DNA from: Thioalkalivibrio sp.
Lineage (GTDB): Bacteria; Pseudomonadota; Gammaproteobacteria; SpSt-1174
Direction: 5' to 3'
Assembly: GCA_011046015.1 (NCBI GenBank)
Contig: DSBO01000042.1
Location: forward strand, 1 to 5,318
Length of the DNA: 5,318 nt
Shown: positions 1-5,318 of the stretch, piece by piece
Numbering within the stretch: the stretch's first letter is position 1
Layout: every line of letters begins with the position of its first letter
Position numbers and translations under genes: made by a program
Notes under the pieces: model-generated
The model's input: the letters and a program-made list of their open reading frames with translations, nothing else
Told to the model about the DNA's origin: nothing
Database searches by the model: none

Positions 1-1066
1 AGCGGTACCGCCCCTCGAGGCGACCGCCCGTGACCGCGTCCGGCGCCAGGTCGAGTTCCACCCGCAAGCGGGTGGCGGCACGCCGCTGGTGCGGGCTGAT
101 GACGATCTCCTCGAGCTGGTCGGCGGCGCGTCGGGCCGCCTCGTCCTCCTCGTCCTCGACCAGCCGGTTGAGATTCACCATCTCGCTGAAGGTCAGCAGC
201 TTCTCGAAGCGGCTGAACACCAATGGGTCGTTGCGCTCGCTCTGCTCCTGCCGGCGACGCTGTGCCTGGCGCTTGCCGCCGCTCACCGCCTGGGCGCTGC
301 CGCCATCGTCATCGCCCTCGTCTTCGGGCGCCCGGGCCTCGCCGGTGCCTAGCGCCGTCACCTGGCCCCACAGGGGCACGGGCAGCGGCGGCCGGTAGTC
401 CCGCGGCGCGCGATAGGCCGCCAGCCCGATCTCGCCCGGCGCGCGCAGCTGGTCGAACAGCGCGCGGGCCTCCCCGGTGTGCGGGCCGGCGTCACCGAGC
501 AGGGCAAGGATGACCGCCTCCACCATGGACTCCGCCCTGGGCAGGCGGCGCCGGGGGCGGATGGCCAGCAGGGCCTGACTGAGGCGCGCATGGCGCTCGC
601 GCAGCCCCGGGAATTGCGCGAGCACCGCCGTCTGCGTGCGCAAGGCCTCGCGCAGCCAGGCGATGTCCTGACGCAGGGGATCGGACTGGGGCTCGGGGCG
701 CCGGGCCAGTGCCAGGAAGGCGGTCAGCCAGAAGTAGAGATCACGGTTGAGGGGGCGCTCGGGAAAGAGCGCGATCTGCGGCGGCAGCAGCAGGTTCTCC
801 TCGTCCCGACGCGCGAGGTCCATACTCTCCTCGTCCAGCCCCAGGCGCTGGCGCAGGCTGAGGCGATGGCCCGAGCCGCGGGCGGCGATGGCCTCCACCG
901 CCAGCCCCGCCTCGCCGCCGCTGGCGCGAAAGAACACGCCCAGCACCGGGCGCAGCGTGTCGAGCGAGACCGCTGCCTCCGGGTACCGGGGATAGCTGGC
1001 GGCCCGTGCCGCCCAGCGGTGCCAGTAACGGCCGACGAATTCCTCGACCTCGAGGAACTGGAACAT
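1..1066 (-). CDS. norD: NorD, nitric oxide reductase activation protein (N-terminal 355 residues; 3' end outside window)
   Basis: The frame is open from ATG at 1066-1064 to the left edge (355 codons plus one base), beginning MFQFLEVEEFVGRYWHRW. NorD proteins are usually a little over 600 residues, so roughly the first 55-60% is visible; the C-terminal von Willebrand A domain with its metal site should lie beyond position 1. The N-terminal pattern (acidic start, VGxxWHRW near residues 11-18, LRPVLGVFFRASGG near 38-51) fits NorD. A charged, low-complexity linker follows: an acidic run at about 247-254, a basic Arg/Gln-rich run at about 265-275 and a second acidic run at 304-309. Known role of the family: cytoplasmic partner of NorQ in activating NorCB, probably by FeB insertion. 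It starts 40 bases after norQ with Shine-Dalgarno AGGAGG 8 bases from the ATG. The call rests on N-terminal similarity plus operon position. Confidence 0.93.
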   Translation of the reverse strand, partial: MFQFLEVEEFVGRYWHRWAARAASYPRYPEAAVSLDTLRPVLGVFFRASGGEAGLAVEAIAARGSGHRLSLRQRLGLDEESMDLARRDEENLLLPPQIALFPERPLNRDLYFWLTAFLALARRPEPQSDPLRQDIAWLREALRTQTAVLAQFPGLRERHARLSQALLAIRPRRRLPRAESMVEAVILALLGDAGPHTGEARALFDQLRAPGEIGLAAYRAPRDYRPPLPVPLWGQVTALGTGEARAPEDEGDDDGGSAQAVSGGKRQAQRRRQEQSERNDPLVFSRFEKLLTFSEMVNLNRLVEDEEDEAARRAADQLEEIVISPHQRRAATRLRVELDLAPDAVTGGRLEGRYR

Positions 1067-1074
1067 GTGCCGAA

Positions 1075-1080
1075 CCTCCT
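1075..1080 (-). promoter_or_regulatory. norD ribosome binding site
   Basis: AGGAGG on the minus strand, 8 bases upstream of the ATG at 1066-1064. It fixes the norD start, which matters because the gene is cut by the window edge. No other well-placed start with such a site lies in the 40-base norQ-norD gap. Confidence 0.85.
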
Positions 1081-1106
1081 GCGGCCTGTGGTGGCCGGTA
1101 TTGCCT

Positions 1107-1916
1107 TCAGCCGAAGGTGGCGTGTATGGCCTCGAGCAGCCCCTGCTGCACGTCCTCGTCATCGCTCAGGGGCTCCACCAGCGTGACGCGGGCCGCCTCG
1201 AGGATGGGCATGTCGGAGGCGATGAGCGTGGCGCAGTAGACCAGCAGGCGCGTGGAGACGCCTTCTTCCAGGTCCTGCCCCTTCATCGCCCGCAACCGCA
1301 CGGCCAGGTTGACCAGTGCGGCGCATTGCGCCTGCGCGAGACCGCTCTCGCGGGCCACGATGTCGCGCTCCAGCTCGGGCGGCGGGAAGTCGAAGCTCGT
1401 GGCCACGAAGCGCTGGCGCGTGCTCGGCTTGAGGGACTTGAGGATGTGCTGGTAACCCGGGTTGTAGGAGACCACCAGCATGAACGTGTCCGGCGCCTCC
1501 AGCAGCTCGCCGGTACGCTCGAGCGGCAGCAGGCGCCGGTCGTCGGTGAGCGGATGCAGGACCACCGTCACGTCCTTGCGGGCCTCGACCACCTCGTCCA
1601 GGTAGCAGATGCCGCCCTCGCGCACGGCCCGGGTGAGCGGGCCGTCCACCCACCGGGTCTCCCCGCCCTGGAGGAGATAGCGCCCGGTGAGGTCGGCGGC
1701 GGTGAGGTCATCATGGCAGGAGACCGTGAACAGGGGCCGTCCCAGGCGCGCCGCCATGTGACTCACGAAGCGCGTCTTGCCGCAACCGGTGGGGCCCTTG
1801 AGCAACAGCGGCAGCCGCTGCCGGTAGGCCCGCTCGAAGAGGTCGCACTCGCTGCCGACGGGCTGGTAGAACGGCAGCTCCCGGTCCGTCGGTTCAGGGC
1901 TTGCGGTCAGCGGCAT
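1107..1916 (-). CDS. norQ: NorQ, MoxR-type AAA+ ATPase for nitric oxide reductase activation
   Basis: A complete 269-residue protein of the NorQ/CbbQ branch of MoxR AAA+ ATPases, at the usual family length. Visible motifs: Walker A GPTGCGKT at residues 41-48, Walker B ICYLDE at 103-108 with D107 and E108, a sensor-1 type Asn at 152 (SYNPGY), and a conserved KPSTRQRF segment at 163-170 whose arginines (R167, R169) are arginine-finger candidates. No signal peptide or membrane segment, so cytoplasmic. Family role: ATP-driven partner of the vWA protein NorD in maturing the NorB catalytic centre; CbbQ does the analogous job for Rubisco. Shine-Dalgarno AGGAGT (1922-1927) is 5 bases from the ATG. 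The gene lies 51 bases after norB and 40 bases before norD, as expected for co-expression. Confidence 0.97.
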   Translation of the reverse strand: MPLTASPEPTDRELPFYQPVGSECDLFERAYRQRLPLLLKGPTGCGKTRFVSHMAARLGRPLFTVSCHDDLTAADLTGRYLLQGGETRWVDGPLTRAVREGGICYLDEVVEARKDVTVVLHPLTDDRRLLPLERTGELLEAPDTFMLVVSYNPGYQHILKSLKPSTRQRFVATSFDFPPPELERDIVARESGLAQAQCAALVNLAVRLRAMKGQDLEEGVSTRLLVYCATLIASDMPILEAARVTLVEPLSDDEDVQQGLLEAIHATFG

Positions 1917-1967
1917 GGGCGACTCCTGATCATGATGACGTGCTGGAAACGACGACCCGGACGGTGA

Positions 1968-3317
1968 TCAGTCCGCGGTGGCGGATGCCCCCCTGACATA
2001 GGCCGGCGCCTGTTCACGGGCGGGACCGAACACCGCGTAGATGAACAGCAATGCCCCGATCACCACCACCACCCCGGCACCGAAGCGCATGATGTAGAAC
2101 ATCGTGATCTGTTCCTGCACCTCCATGTAGCCCATGCCCATCACACGCTGCAGATGCGTCTGCACCACGCCCGCGAAGGTCAGGGTGAAGGTCATGAAGG
2201 CCATGGCCGAGGTCGTGATCCAGAAGGCCCACATGTTCAGCACCTGGTTGTAGGGCTGGACACGACGCAGCTGGGGCATGGCATAGCTGACGATTGCCAG
2301 GACCAGCATCACGTAGGCGCCGTAAAAGGCCAGATGTCCATGGGCCGCCGTGACCTGGGTGCCGTGGGTGTAGTAGTTGATGAACGAGAGCGTGTGCATG
2401 AAGCCCCAGACACCGGCACCGAAGAAGGCGACGGTCGCGCAGCCCAGGGTCCAGAGCATGGCGGCCTTGTTGGGATGATTACGGCTGCCCTTCCAGAACA
2501 TGTAGAAGGCGAACACCACCATGGCGAACAGCGGCACCACCTCCAGCGTGGAAAAGACGTTGCCGATGGGCTGCCAGTAGCCGGGCGTGCCGATCCAGTA
2601 ATAATGGTGGCCGGTGCCCAGCAGACCCGTGAACAGCGACAGGCCCACGATGACGTAGAGCCACTTCTCGATGACCTCGCGATCGACCCCGGTCATCTTG
2701 ATGAGCAGGTAGCCGAGCAGCGAGGCCATGATCAGTTCCCAGACACCCTCCACCCAGATGTGCACGATGTACCACCAGTAGAGCTTGTCCACCGACAGGT
2801 TGCCTGGGTTGTAGAAGGCGAACAGCCAGAAGATAGCGGCCAGCCACAGTCCAAGCATCAGCACCATGTTGATGGCCGTCTTGCGCCCCCGGAGCAGCGT
2901 CATGCTGGCGTTGAACAGGAACATGAGGAAGGAGAGGGTGATGAGCACCTTCACCCAGGTGGGCTGCTCCAGAAATTCCCGCCCCTCGTGTATGCCGAAC
3001 TGGTAGCCGACCAGTGCCGCGGCCCCTGCGAAGGCGAAAATGGCCAGCTGGATGTAGGCGAGCTTCGGACTGTAGATCTCCTGCTCTGCCTCCTCGGGCA
3101 TGAGGTAGTAGGTGCAGCCCATGAAACCGATCAGCAGCCACACCACCAGGAGGTTGGTATGGCTGGTGCGCATGATGTTGAAGGGCATGGCCTCGGCCAG
3201 GAAGTTGGGCCAGACAAAGACGGCGCCACTCAACAGGCCGAACGAGACCTGGGCTGCGAACAGTGCCATCGCCACGATGAAGAACGGGTAAGCCACCCGT
3301 TGTGTTTCATATTTCAT
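1968..3317 (-). CDS. norB: NorB, nitric oxide reductase catalytic subunit (cNOR, cytochrome b)
   Basis: A complete 449-residue integral membrane protein of the heme-copper oxidase superfamily. It reduces 2 NO to N2O in the cytoplasmic membrane with electrons from NorC. It is hydrophobic throughout, fitting the family's 12 helices. Ligands placed by analogy with P. aeruginosa NorB: H53 and H328 for low-spin heme b, H326 for heme b3, and H186, H237 and H238 for FeB. E190 and E259 match the two conserved glutamates near the active site, and E114 matches the calcium-bridging glutamate. From residue 114 on, the numbering offset to the Pseudomonas protein is a constant 21, so there are no internal indels between these sites. 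It lacks the N-terminal extension of quinol-type qNOR and is preceded by norC, so this is the two-subunit cytochrome c type. Shine-Dalgarno AAGGAGG (3327-3333) is 9 bases from the ATG. The gene is 51 bases after norC. Confidence 0.99.
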   Translation of the reverse strand: MKYETQRVAYPFFIVAMALFAAQVSFGLLSGAVFVWPNFLAEAMPFNIMRTSHTNLLVVWLLIGFMGCTYYLMPEEAEQEIYSPKLAYIQLAIFAFAGAAALVGYQFGIHEGREFLEQPTWVKVLITLSFLMFLFNASMTLLRGRKTAINMVLMLGLWLAAIFWLFAFYNPGNLSVDKLYWWYIVHIWVEGVWELIMASLLGYLLIKMTGVDREVIEKWLYVIVGLSLFTGLLGTGHHYYWIGTPGYWQPIGNVFSTLEVVPLFAMVVFAFYMFWKGSRNHPNKAAMLWTLGCATVAFFGAGVWGFMHTLSFINYYTHGTQVTAAHGHLAFYGAYVMLVLAIVSYAMPQLRRVQPYNQVLNMWAFWITTSAMAFMTFTLTFAGVVQTHLQRVMGMGYMEVQEQITMFYIMRFGAGVVVVIGALLFIYAVFGPAREQAPAYVRGASATAD

Positions 3318-3368
3318 ACGTCCTGTCCTCCTTGGATCGTGAATGCCGTATGCAACCGCCTGCGGCGC

Positions 3369-3821
3369 TCAGCCGGAACGGTGGGGTGGCCAGTTCTGCG
3401 TATCGATGGCGTCGGTCCACCGCAGGAAATCGATCAGCGCGTTCATCTCCGCGTCGCTGAGATCGAAGTACGGCATCTGGCGCCGGCCCGGCGCGCCGGT
3501 GGGCATGGCACGCATCCAGCCGGCAATGGCGGCGCGGGCCGCCTCGGGGTTCTCCCTGCCGCCGAAACGGGTCCAGACATTGCCGAGCTCGGGGGCGAAA
3601 TAGGCGCCCTCGCCGAGGATGGTGTGGCAGTTGATGCAGTTGTTCTTCTCCCACACCTCCTTGCCATGACGGACCGAATCGGTCAGTCCCTCGCGGTCCG
3701 TGGAGGTATTGACGATATAGAGATGGCTGTGCGCCGTGAGACCGACGAACAGCAGAAAGAAAAACAGCGAACCGCCGTAGAAGATATTGCGTGCTGCCGC
3801 CTTGCTAAGCCCCTCGTTCAT
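3369..3821 (-). CDS. norC: NorC, membrane-anchored cytochrome c subunit of nitric oxide reductase
   Basis: A 150-residue protein; P. aeruginosa NorC is 146. It carries one uncleaved N-terminal membrane anchor at about residues 12-31 (NIFYGGSLFFFLLFVGLTAH), then a periplasmic cytochrome c domain. The heme c motif CINCH is at 62-66 (C62, C65, H66), and M116 in RRQMPYF is the likely distal heme ligand. G72 and Y74 (GAY) match the NorC residues that help bind the structural calcium at the NorB interface. It accepts electrons from periplasmic cytochrome c or cupredoxin donors and passes them to heme b of NorB. The start MNEGLSK is chosen because AAGGGAGGAG lies 5 bases upstream and the length then matches the family; a GTG at 3926 would add 35 residues without homology support. 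First gene of the nor cluster, after a 353-base intergenic region. Confidence 0.98.
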   Translation of the reverse strand: MNEGLSKAAARNIFYGGSLFFFLLFVGLTAHSHLYIVNTSTDREGLTDSVRHGKEVWEKNNCINCHTILGEGAYFAPELGNVWTRFGGRENPEAARAAIAGWMRAMPTGAPGRRQMPYFDLSDAEMNALIDFLRWTDAIDTQNWPPHRSG

Positions 3822-3826
3822 AGACG

Positions 3827-3836
3827 CTCCTCCCTT
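3827..3836 (-). promoter_or_regulatory. norC ribosome binding site
   Basis: AAGGGAGGAG on the minus strand, 5 bases upstream of the ATG at 3821-3819. This strong Shine-Dalgarno decides between the 150-residue start and a longer in-frame reading from GTG at 3926. Its upstream end overlaps the first of three 15-bp repeat units. Confidence 0.85.
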
Positions 3837-3877
3837 GATTCCACTGGCCCTGATTCCGCCTGCCCTGGTTCCTGTGT
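3833..3877. repeat. Three imperfect 15-bp tandem repeats in the norC leader
   Basis: Three consecutive 15-base units (3833-3847, 3848-3862, 3863-3877) share a ten-base core, CC(C/T)TG(A/G)TTCC on the plus strand, at an exact 15-base period. Units 1 and 2 match at 11 of 15 positions and units 2 and 3 at 9 of 15. The copy nearest norC runs into the Shine-Dalgarno sequence. Function unknown; it could be replication slippage, a repeated binding site or chance. Confidence 0.5.
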
Positions 3878-3922
3878 CTCTTGCCCGGGTGGTCTTGTCA
3901 TTGCATTCCGCCGCTACCCGGC

Positions 3923-3937
3923 CCACGCCTGGCGTGG
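3923..3937. promoter_or_regulatory. Perfect 15-bp palindrome in the norC leader
   Basis: CCACGCC-T-GGCGTGG: 7-bp arms around one central base, about 100 bases upstream of the norC start codon. Next to it is a shorter inverted repeat, GGGG-A-CCCC (3940-3948), within a run of seven C on the plus strand (3945-3951). It could be an operator, or in RNA a small hairpin with a 5-bp stem and 5-base loop. It does not match the FNR, NsrR or NorR patterns I know, and no T tract follows that would make it an intrinsic terminator. Confidence 0.4.
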
Positions 3938-3960
3938 CAGGGGACCCCCCCTCGCGAACT

Positions 3961-3990
3961 TATAACATATATTAAAATTACATATAATGT
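3961..3990. promoter_or_regulatory. AT-rich stretch with NsrR-like operator match
   Basis: Only 3 of these 30 bases are G or C, in a window that is otherwise strongly GC-rich. Bases 3964-3986 match the enterobacterial NsrR pattern (AAGATGYATTT, one base, AAATRCATCTT) at 8 of 11 positions in each half. NsrR is an NO-sensing iron-sulfur repressor that controls NO-handling genes in many beta- and gammaproteobacteria. The halves are only weakly symmetric (6 of 11). The same bases also read as a direct repeat, ACATATA at 3965-3971 and 3980-3986, offset by 15 bases. Base composition favours chance matches, and the stretch could simply be an AT-rich promoter or melting region. Confidence 0.33.
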
Positions 3991-4010
3991 GAGATACCCA
4001 TGCCAGGCCG

Positions 4011-4016
4011 AGTATA
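4011..4016 (-). promoter_or_regulatory. Candidate norC promoter -10 element
   Basis: TATACT on the minus strand, one mismatch from TATAAT. It lies 20 bases downstream of the FNR/Dnr-like site at 4037-4050. Class II FNR promoters usually have about 22 bases there, so the spacing is close but slightly short. Transcription would start near 4004 and give a leader of about 183 bases. No good -35 box is visible, as expected for an activator-dependent promoter. The AT-rich bases 3961-3990 offer alternative -10 sequences. Confidence 0.4.
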
Positions 4017-4036
4017 GCCGCCTGAACGGCTTCTAC

Positions 4037-4050
4037 CTGATCTCGGTCAG
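4037..4050. promoter_or_regulatory. Candidate FNR/Dnr/NNR-family activator site
   Basis: CTGATCTCGGTCAG keeps the TGA-N6-TCA core of the FNR-family pattern TTGAT-N4-ATCAA, matching 7 of its 10 defined positions. It sits inside a longer perfect inverted repeat, CCTGA-N6-TCAGG (4036-4051). Members of this family (FNR/Anr for low oxygen, Dnr/NNR for NO) commonly activate norCB. It is in the intergenic region upstream of norC and suitably placed before a -10-like box. The outer C/G bases differ from the usual T/A, so affinity and identity are uncertain. Confidence 0.45.
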
Positions 4051-4174
4051 GAACTGCCCGGAAGCAACGCAGGGGGAACGGATCAGGGCAGCAGAGAGTG
4101 ACTGGCGCCACCGCCTTTCCGGGACAAATACACACACAGTCGATGGCTCCGTCCGTGGATAGGTAGCCGATGCG

Positions 4175-4393
4175 CTATCCCGTTGCCAGTCCCAGCACCA
4201 CGCTCACGACCCCCCACATCACCAGTACGAAGCCGATGGTGGCGATGAGCGCGATGGCGATGAAATGCAGGGGATTGCCCTTCTCGAAGTCACGGGCACG
4301 GTTGGATTCGCTCTGCACGCCGAAGAAGGCGGAGAGCACGCTCTTCACGGTACTGAAGAAACCGACCGATTCCCGGCGACGCTCTTCGCTCAT
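4175..4393 (-). CDS. DUF2970-type small membrane protein
   Basis: A complete 72-residue protein. It has a charged N-terminus (MSEERRRES), then SVLSAFFGVQSESNRARDFEKGNP at about residues 18-41, the conserved signature I recognise from the DUF2970 family. One hydrophobic helix follows at about 43-70. Length and layout fit the family, whose function is unknown. The predicted form is a single-span inner-membrane protein with a short basic N-terminal segment, probably cytoplasmic. Its ATG overlaps the stop of the upstream transporter (ATGA, 4393-4390). Shine-Dalgarno GGAAGGAG (4402-4409) lies 8 bases upstream, inside the transporter gene, so the two are probably translated together. Whether it acts with the transporter or with NO metabolism cannot be told from this sequence. 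Confidence 0.88.
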   Translation of the reverse strand: MSEERRRESVGFFSTVKSVLSAFFGVQSESNRARDFEKGNPLHFIAIALIATIGFVLVMWGVVSVVLGLATG

Positions 4394-5318
4394 GCTTTCT
4401 GCTCCTTCCGCTCAGGCACCTTGAGCAACAGTAGCGCGCCTAGGATGAAGAACACAAGCAGGGAGAAGATCGCGATGCGCGGACTGCCGGTGAGCACGCC
4501 GACGATGCCCATCAGAAAGGGGCCAGCCACGGCCGCGAACTTGCCGAGCATGTTGTAGAAACCGAAGAACTCGGCCGCCTTGTCCTGCGGGATCAGCCGC
4601 GCGTAGAGCGAGCGGCTCAGCGACTGCACCCCACCCTGTACCAGACCGACGCCAACCGCAATGGCGAAGAACTCCCAGAGCTCGGTCATGAGCGCCCCCC
4701 AGATCGTGATGACGGTATAGACGGCCAGCCCGATGTAGATGCCGGTCTTCGGGCCGATGCGCTCGCCGAGCTTGCCGAAGGCGATGGCGGCGGGAAAGCC
4801 GATGAACTGGATCATCAGCAGGGCGAGAATCAGGTTGCCGGTGGAGAAACCGAGCGCTGCCCCATAGTCGGCCGCCATGCGCACGATCGTGTCGACGCCA
4901 TCGATGTACAGCCAGTAGGCCAGCAGGAACCACCATACATGGCGGTAGCGCCGGACCTCGCGGAAGGTATTGATCAGCTGGCGAAATCCTCCCGTGACCA
5001 CGCCGTTGCGCGGGGCCGGGTGCGGTGTCTCCTTCACGAGCAACAGCAGCGGCAGGCTGAACAGGAGCCACCAGATGCCGACCAGCAGGAACGACAGCCG
5101 CACGGCGACCGACTCGTCCGCAAAGCCGAAGACGGCCGGATTGAGCACCATGTAGACGCAGAAGGCAAACAGCAGACCGCCGCCGAGATAACCCATGGCA
5201 TAACCCAGGCCGGAGACGAAGTCATACTTGTGTGGCGGGGCCACATCGACCAGCAGCGCATCGTAGAAGATGTTCGCGCCCATGAAACCAATGCTGGCGG
5301 CAGCATACAGCATGGCAG
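4390..5318 (-). CDS. MFS transporter, UMF1 / Atg22-like family (5' end outside window)
   Basis: The frame is open from the right edge to TGA at 4392-4390, giving about 308 codons of a hydrophobic protein. I count roughly nine membrane segments; UMF1 transporters have 12 helices in a little over 400 residues, so about the first 110 residues (some three helices) are probably missing. Numbering from the Met at 5313: YDALLVDVAPPHKYDFVSGL at 17-36 followed by GYLGGG at 41-46, YWLYIDGVDTIVRMAADYGA at 133-152, an MFS loop motif KLGERIGPKTG at 181-191, and AEFFGFYNMLGKFAAVAGP at 247-265. These are typical of the family, related to the fungal vacuolar effluxer Atg22. The substrate is not predictable. 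The Met at 5313 is unlikely to be the real start: the frame continues upstream of it, and it falls where family members have internal helices. It is coupled to the DUF2970-type gene downstream. Confidence 0.87.
   Translation of the reverse strand, partial: AMLYAAASIGFMGANIFYDALLVDVAPPHKYDFVSGLGYAMGYLGGGLLFAFCVYMVLNPAVFGFADESVAVRLSFLLVGIWWLLFSLPLLLLVKETPHPAPRNGVVTGGFRQLINTFREVRRYRHVWWFLLAYWLYIDGVDTIVRMAADYGAALGFSTGNLILALLMIQFIGFPAAIAFGKLGERIGPKTGIYIGLAVYTVITIWGALMTELWEFFAIAVGVGLVQGGVQSLSRSLYARLIPQDKAAEFFGFYNMLGKFAAVAGPFLMGIVGVLTGSPRIAIFSLLVFFILGALLLLKVPERKEQKA

Larger units (their letters stand above)
3822..4174. other. 353-base intergenic region (norC promoter and leader)
   Basis: No gene is supported here on either strand. 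The half nearer norC contains the regulatory candidates and repeats listed separately. In 4052-4174 I see only a weak inverted repeat, GGATAG / CTATCC (4157-4162 and 4175-4180), with a 12-base loop spanning the stop codon of the upstream gene, and a short TGGCGCCA palindrome (4103-4110). Neither is followed by a T run on the minus strand, so I cannot call a terminator between the upstream pair and norC; read-through is possible. Confidence 0.7.

Noticed and set aside
479..1967. Long plus-strand frames opposite norD and norQ (479-1186 and 1065-1967)
   Set aside because: Antisense to norD and norQ, which have clear motifs and ribosome binding sites. These frames show no family signature.
3369..3926. 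Longer NorC reading of 185 residues from GTG at 3926
   Set aside because: The extra 35 residues are low-complexity and unlike NorC, while the ATG at 3821 has a strong Shine-Dalgarno and gives the family length. The added part includes the translated 15-bp repeats.
2154..3965. 603-codon open frame on the plus strand opposite norB and norC
   Set aside because: It lies antisense to two certain genes and its composition (rich in His, Gln, Gly and Glu) looks like the complement of GC-rich coding DNA. No recognisable domain. Typical shadow frame.
3990..4005. Possible sigma-54 promoter (TGGCA on the minus strand), which would suggest NorR control
   Set aside because: The -24 half fits, but the -12 GC dinucleotide is TC at the required spacing, and I saw no NorR enhancer sites upstream.
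3881..4162. Small plus-strand (3881-4162) and minus-strand (3914-4135) frames in the intergenic region
   Set aside because: No convincing ribosome binding site or protein signature, and they cross the AT-rich stretch and the promoter candidates.
4157..4180. Inverted repeat GGATAG / CTATCC as a terminator after the DUF2970-type gene
   Set aside because: The stem is only 6 bp with a 12-base loop, it overlaps the stop codon, and no T tract follows on the minus strand.
1..5318. CRISPR arrays, tRNA or rRNA genes, insertion sequences, or a novel defence or mobile system
   Set aside because: I saw no repeat-spacer pattern, no RNA gene signatures, no transposase and no terminal repeats. The genes are a normal nor operon plus a transporter and a small membrane protein.

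Overview
This window looks like part of a GC-rich proteobacterial chromosome carrying a denitrification or nitric-oxide-detoxification locus. All supported genes lie on the minus strand, so transcription runs from high to low coordinates. The long NorC/NorB reading frames, the norC-norB-norQ-norD order and the small DUF2970-type protein (a family I know from beta- and gammaproteobacteria) suggest a gamma- or betaproteobacterium. The sequence alone does not settle the genus.

Layout in transcription order. (1) 5318-4390: an MFS transporter of the UMF1 / Atg22-like type, whose first part lies beyond the right edge. (2) 4393-4175: a 72-residue DUF2970-type single-span membrane protein, overlapping the transporter stop by an ATGA junction. 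(3) 4174-3822: a 353-base intergenic region. It holds a candidate FNR/Dnr-family site (4037-4050), a possible -10 box (4011-4016), a very AT-rich stretch with an NsrR-like match (3961-3990), a perfect 15-bp palindrome (3923-3937) and three 15-bp tandem units ending in the norC ribosome binding site. (4) 3821-3369 norC, 3317-1968 norB, 1916-1107 norQ and 1066 to the left edge norD. Gaps are 40 to 51 bases and every gene has a clear Shine-Dalgarno sequence, consistent with one operon.

How the genes work together. NorC (membrane-anchored cytochrome c) passes electrons to NorB, where two NO are reduced to N2O at a heme b3 / non-heme iron (FeB) centre. NorQ (MoxR-type AAA+ ATPase) and NorD (von Willebrand A protein) form the accessory pair needed to activate the reductase, probably by helping FeB insertion. 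Every metal and calcium ligand I could place by comparison with Pseudomonas aeruginosa cNOR is present, so the enzyme looks functional.

I found no previously undescribed system here. The coding part is a standard cNOR operon. The less ordinary material is the long, structured norC leader and the unexplained pairing of a UMF1 transporter with a DUF2970 protein just upstream.
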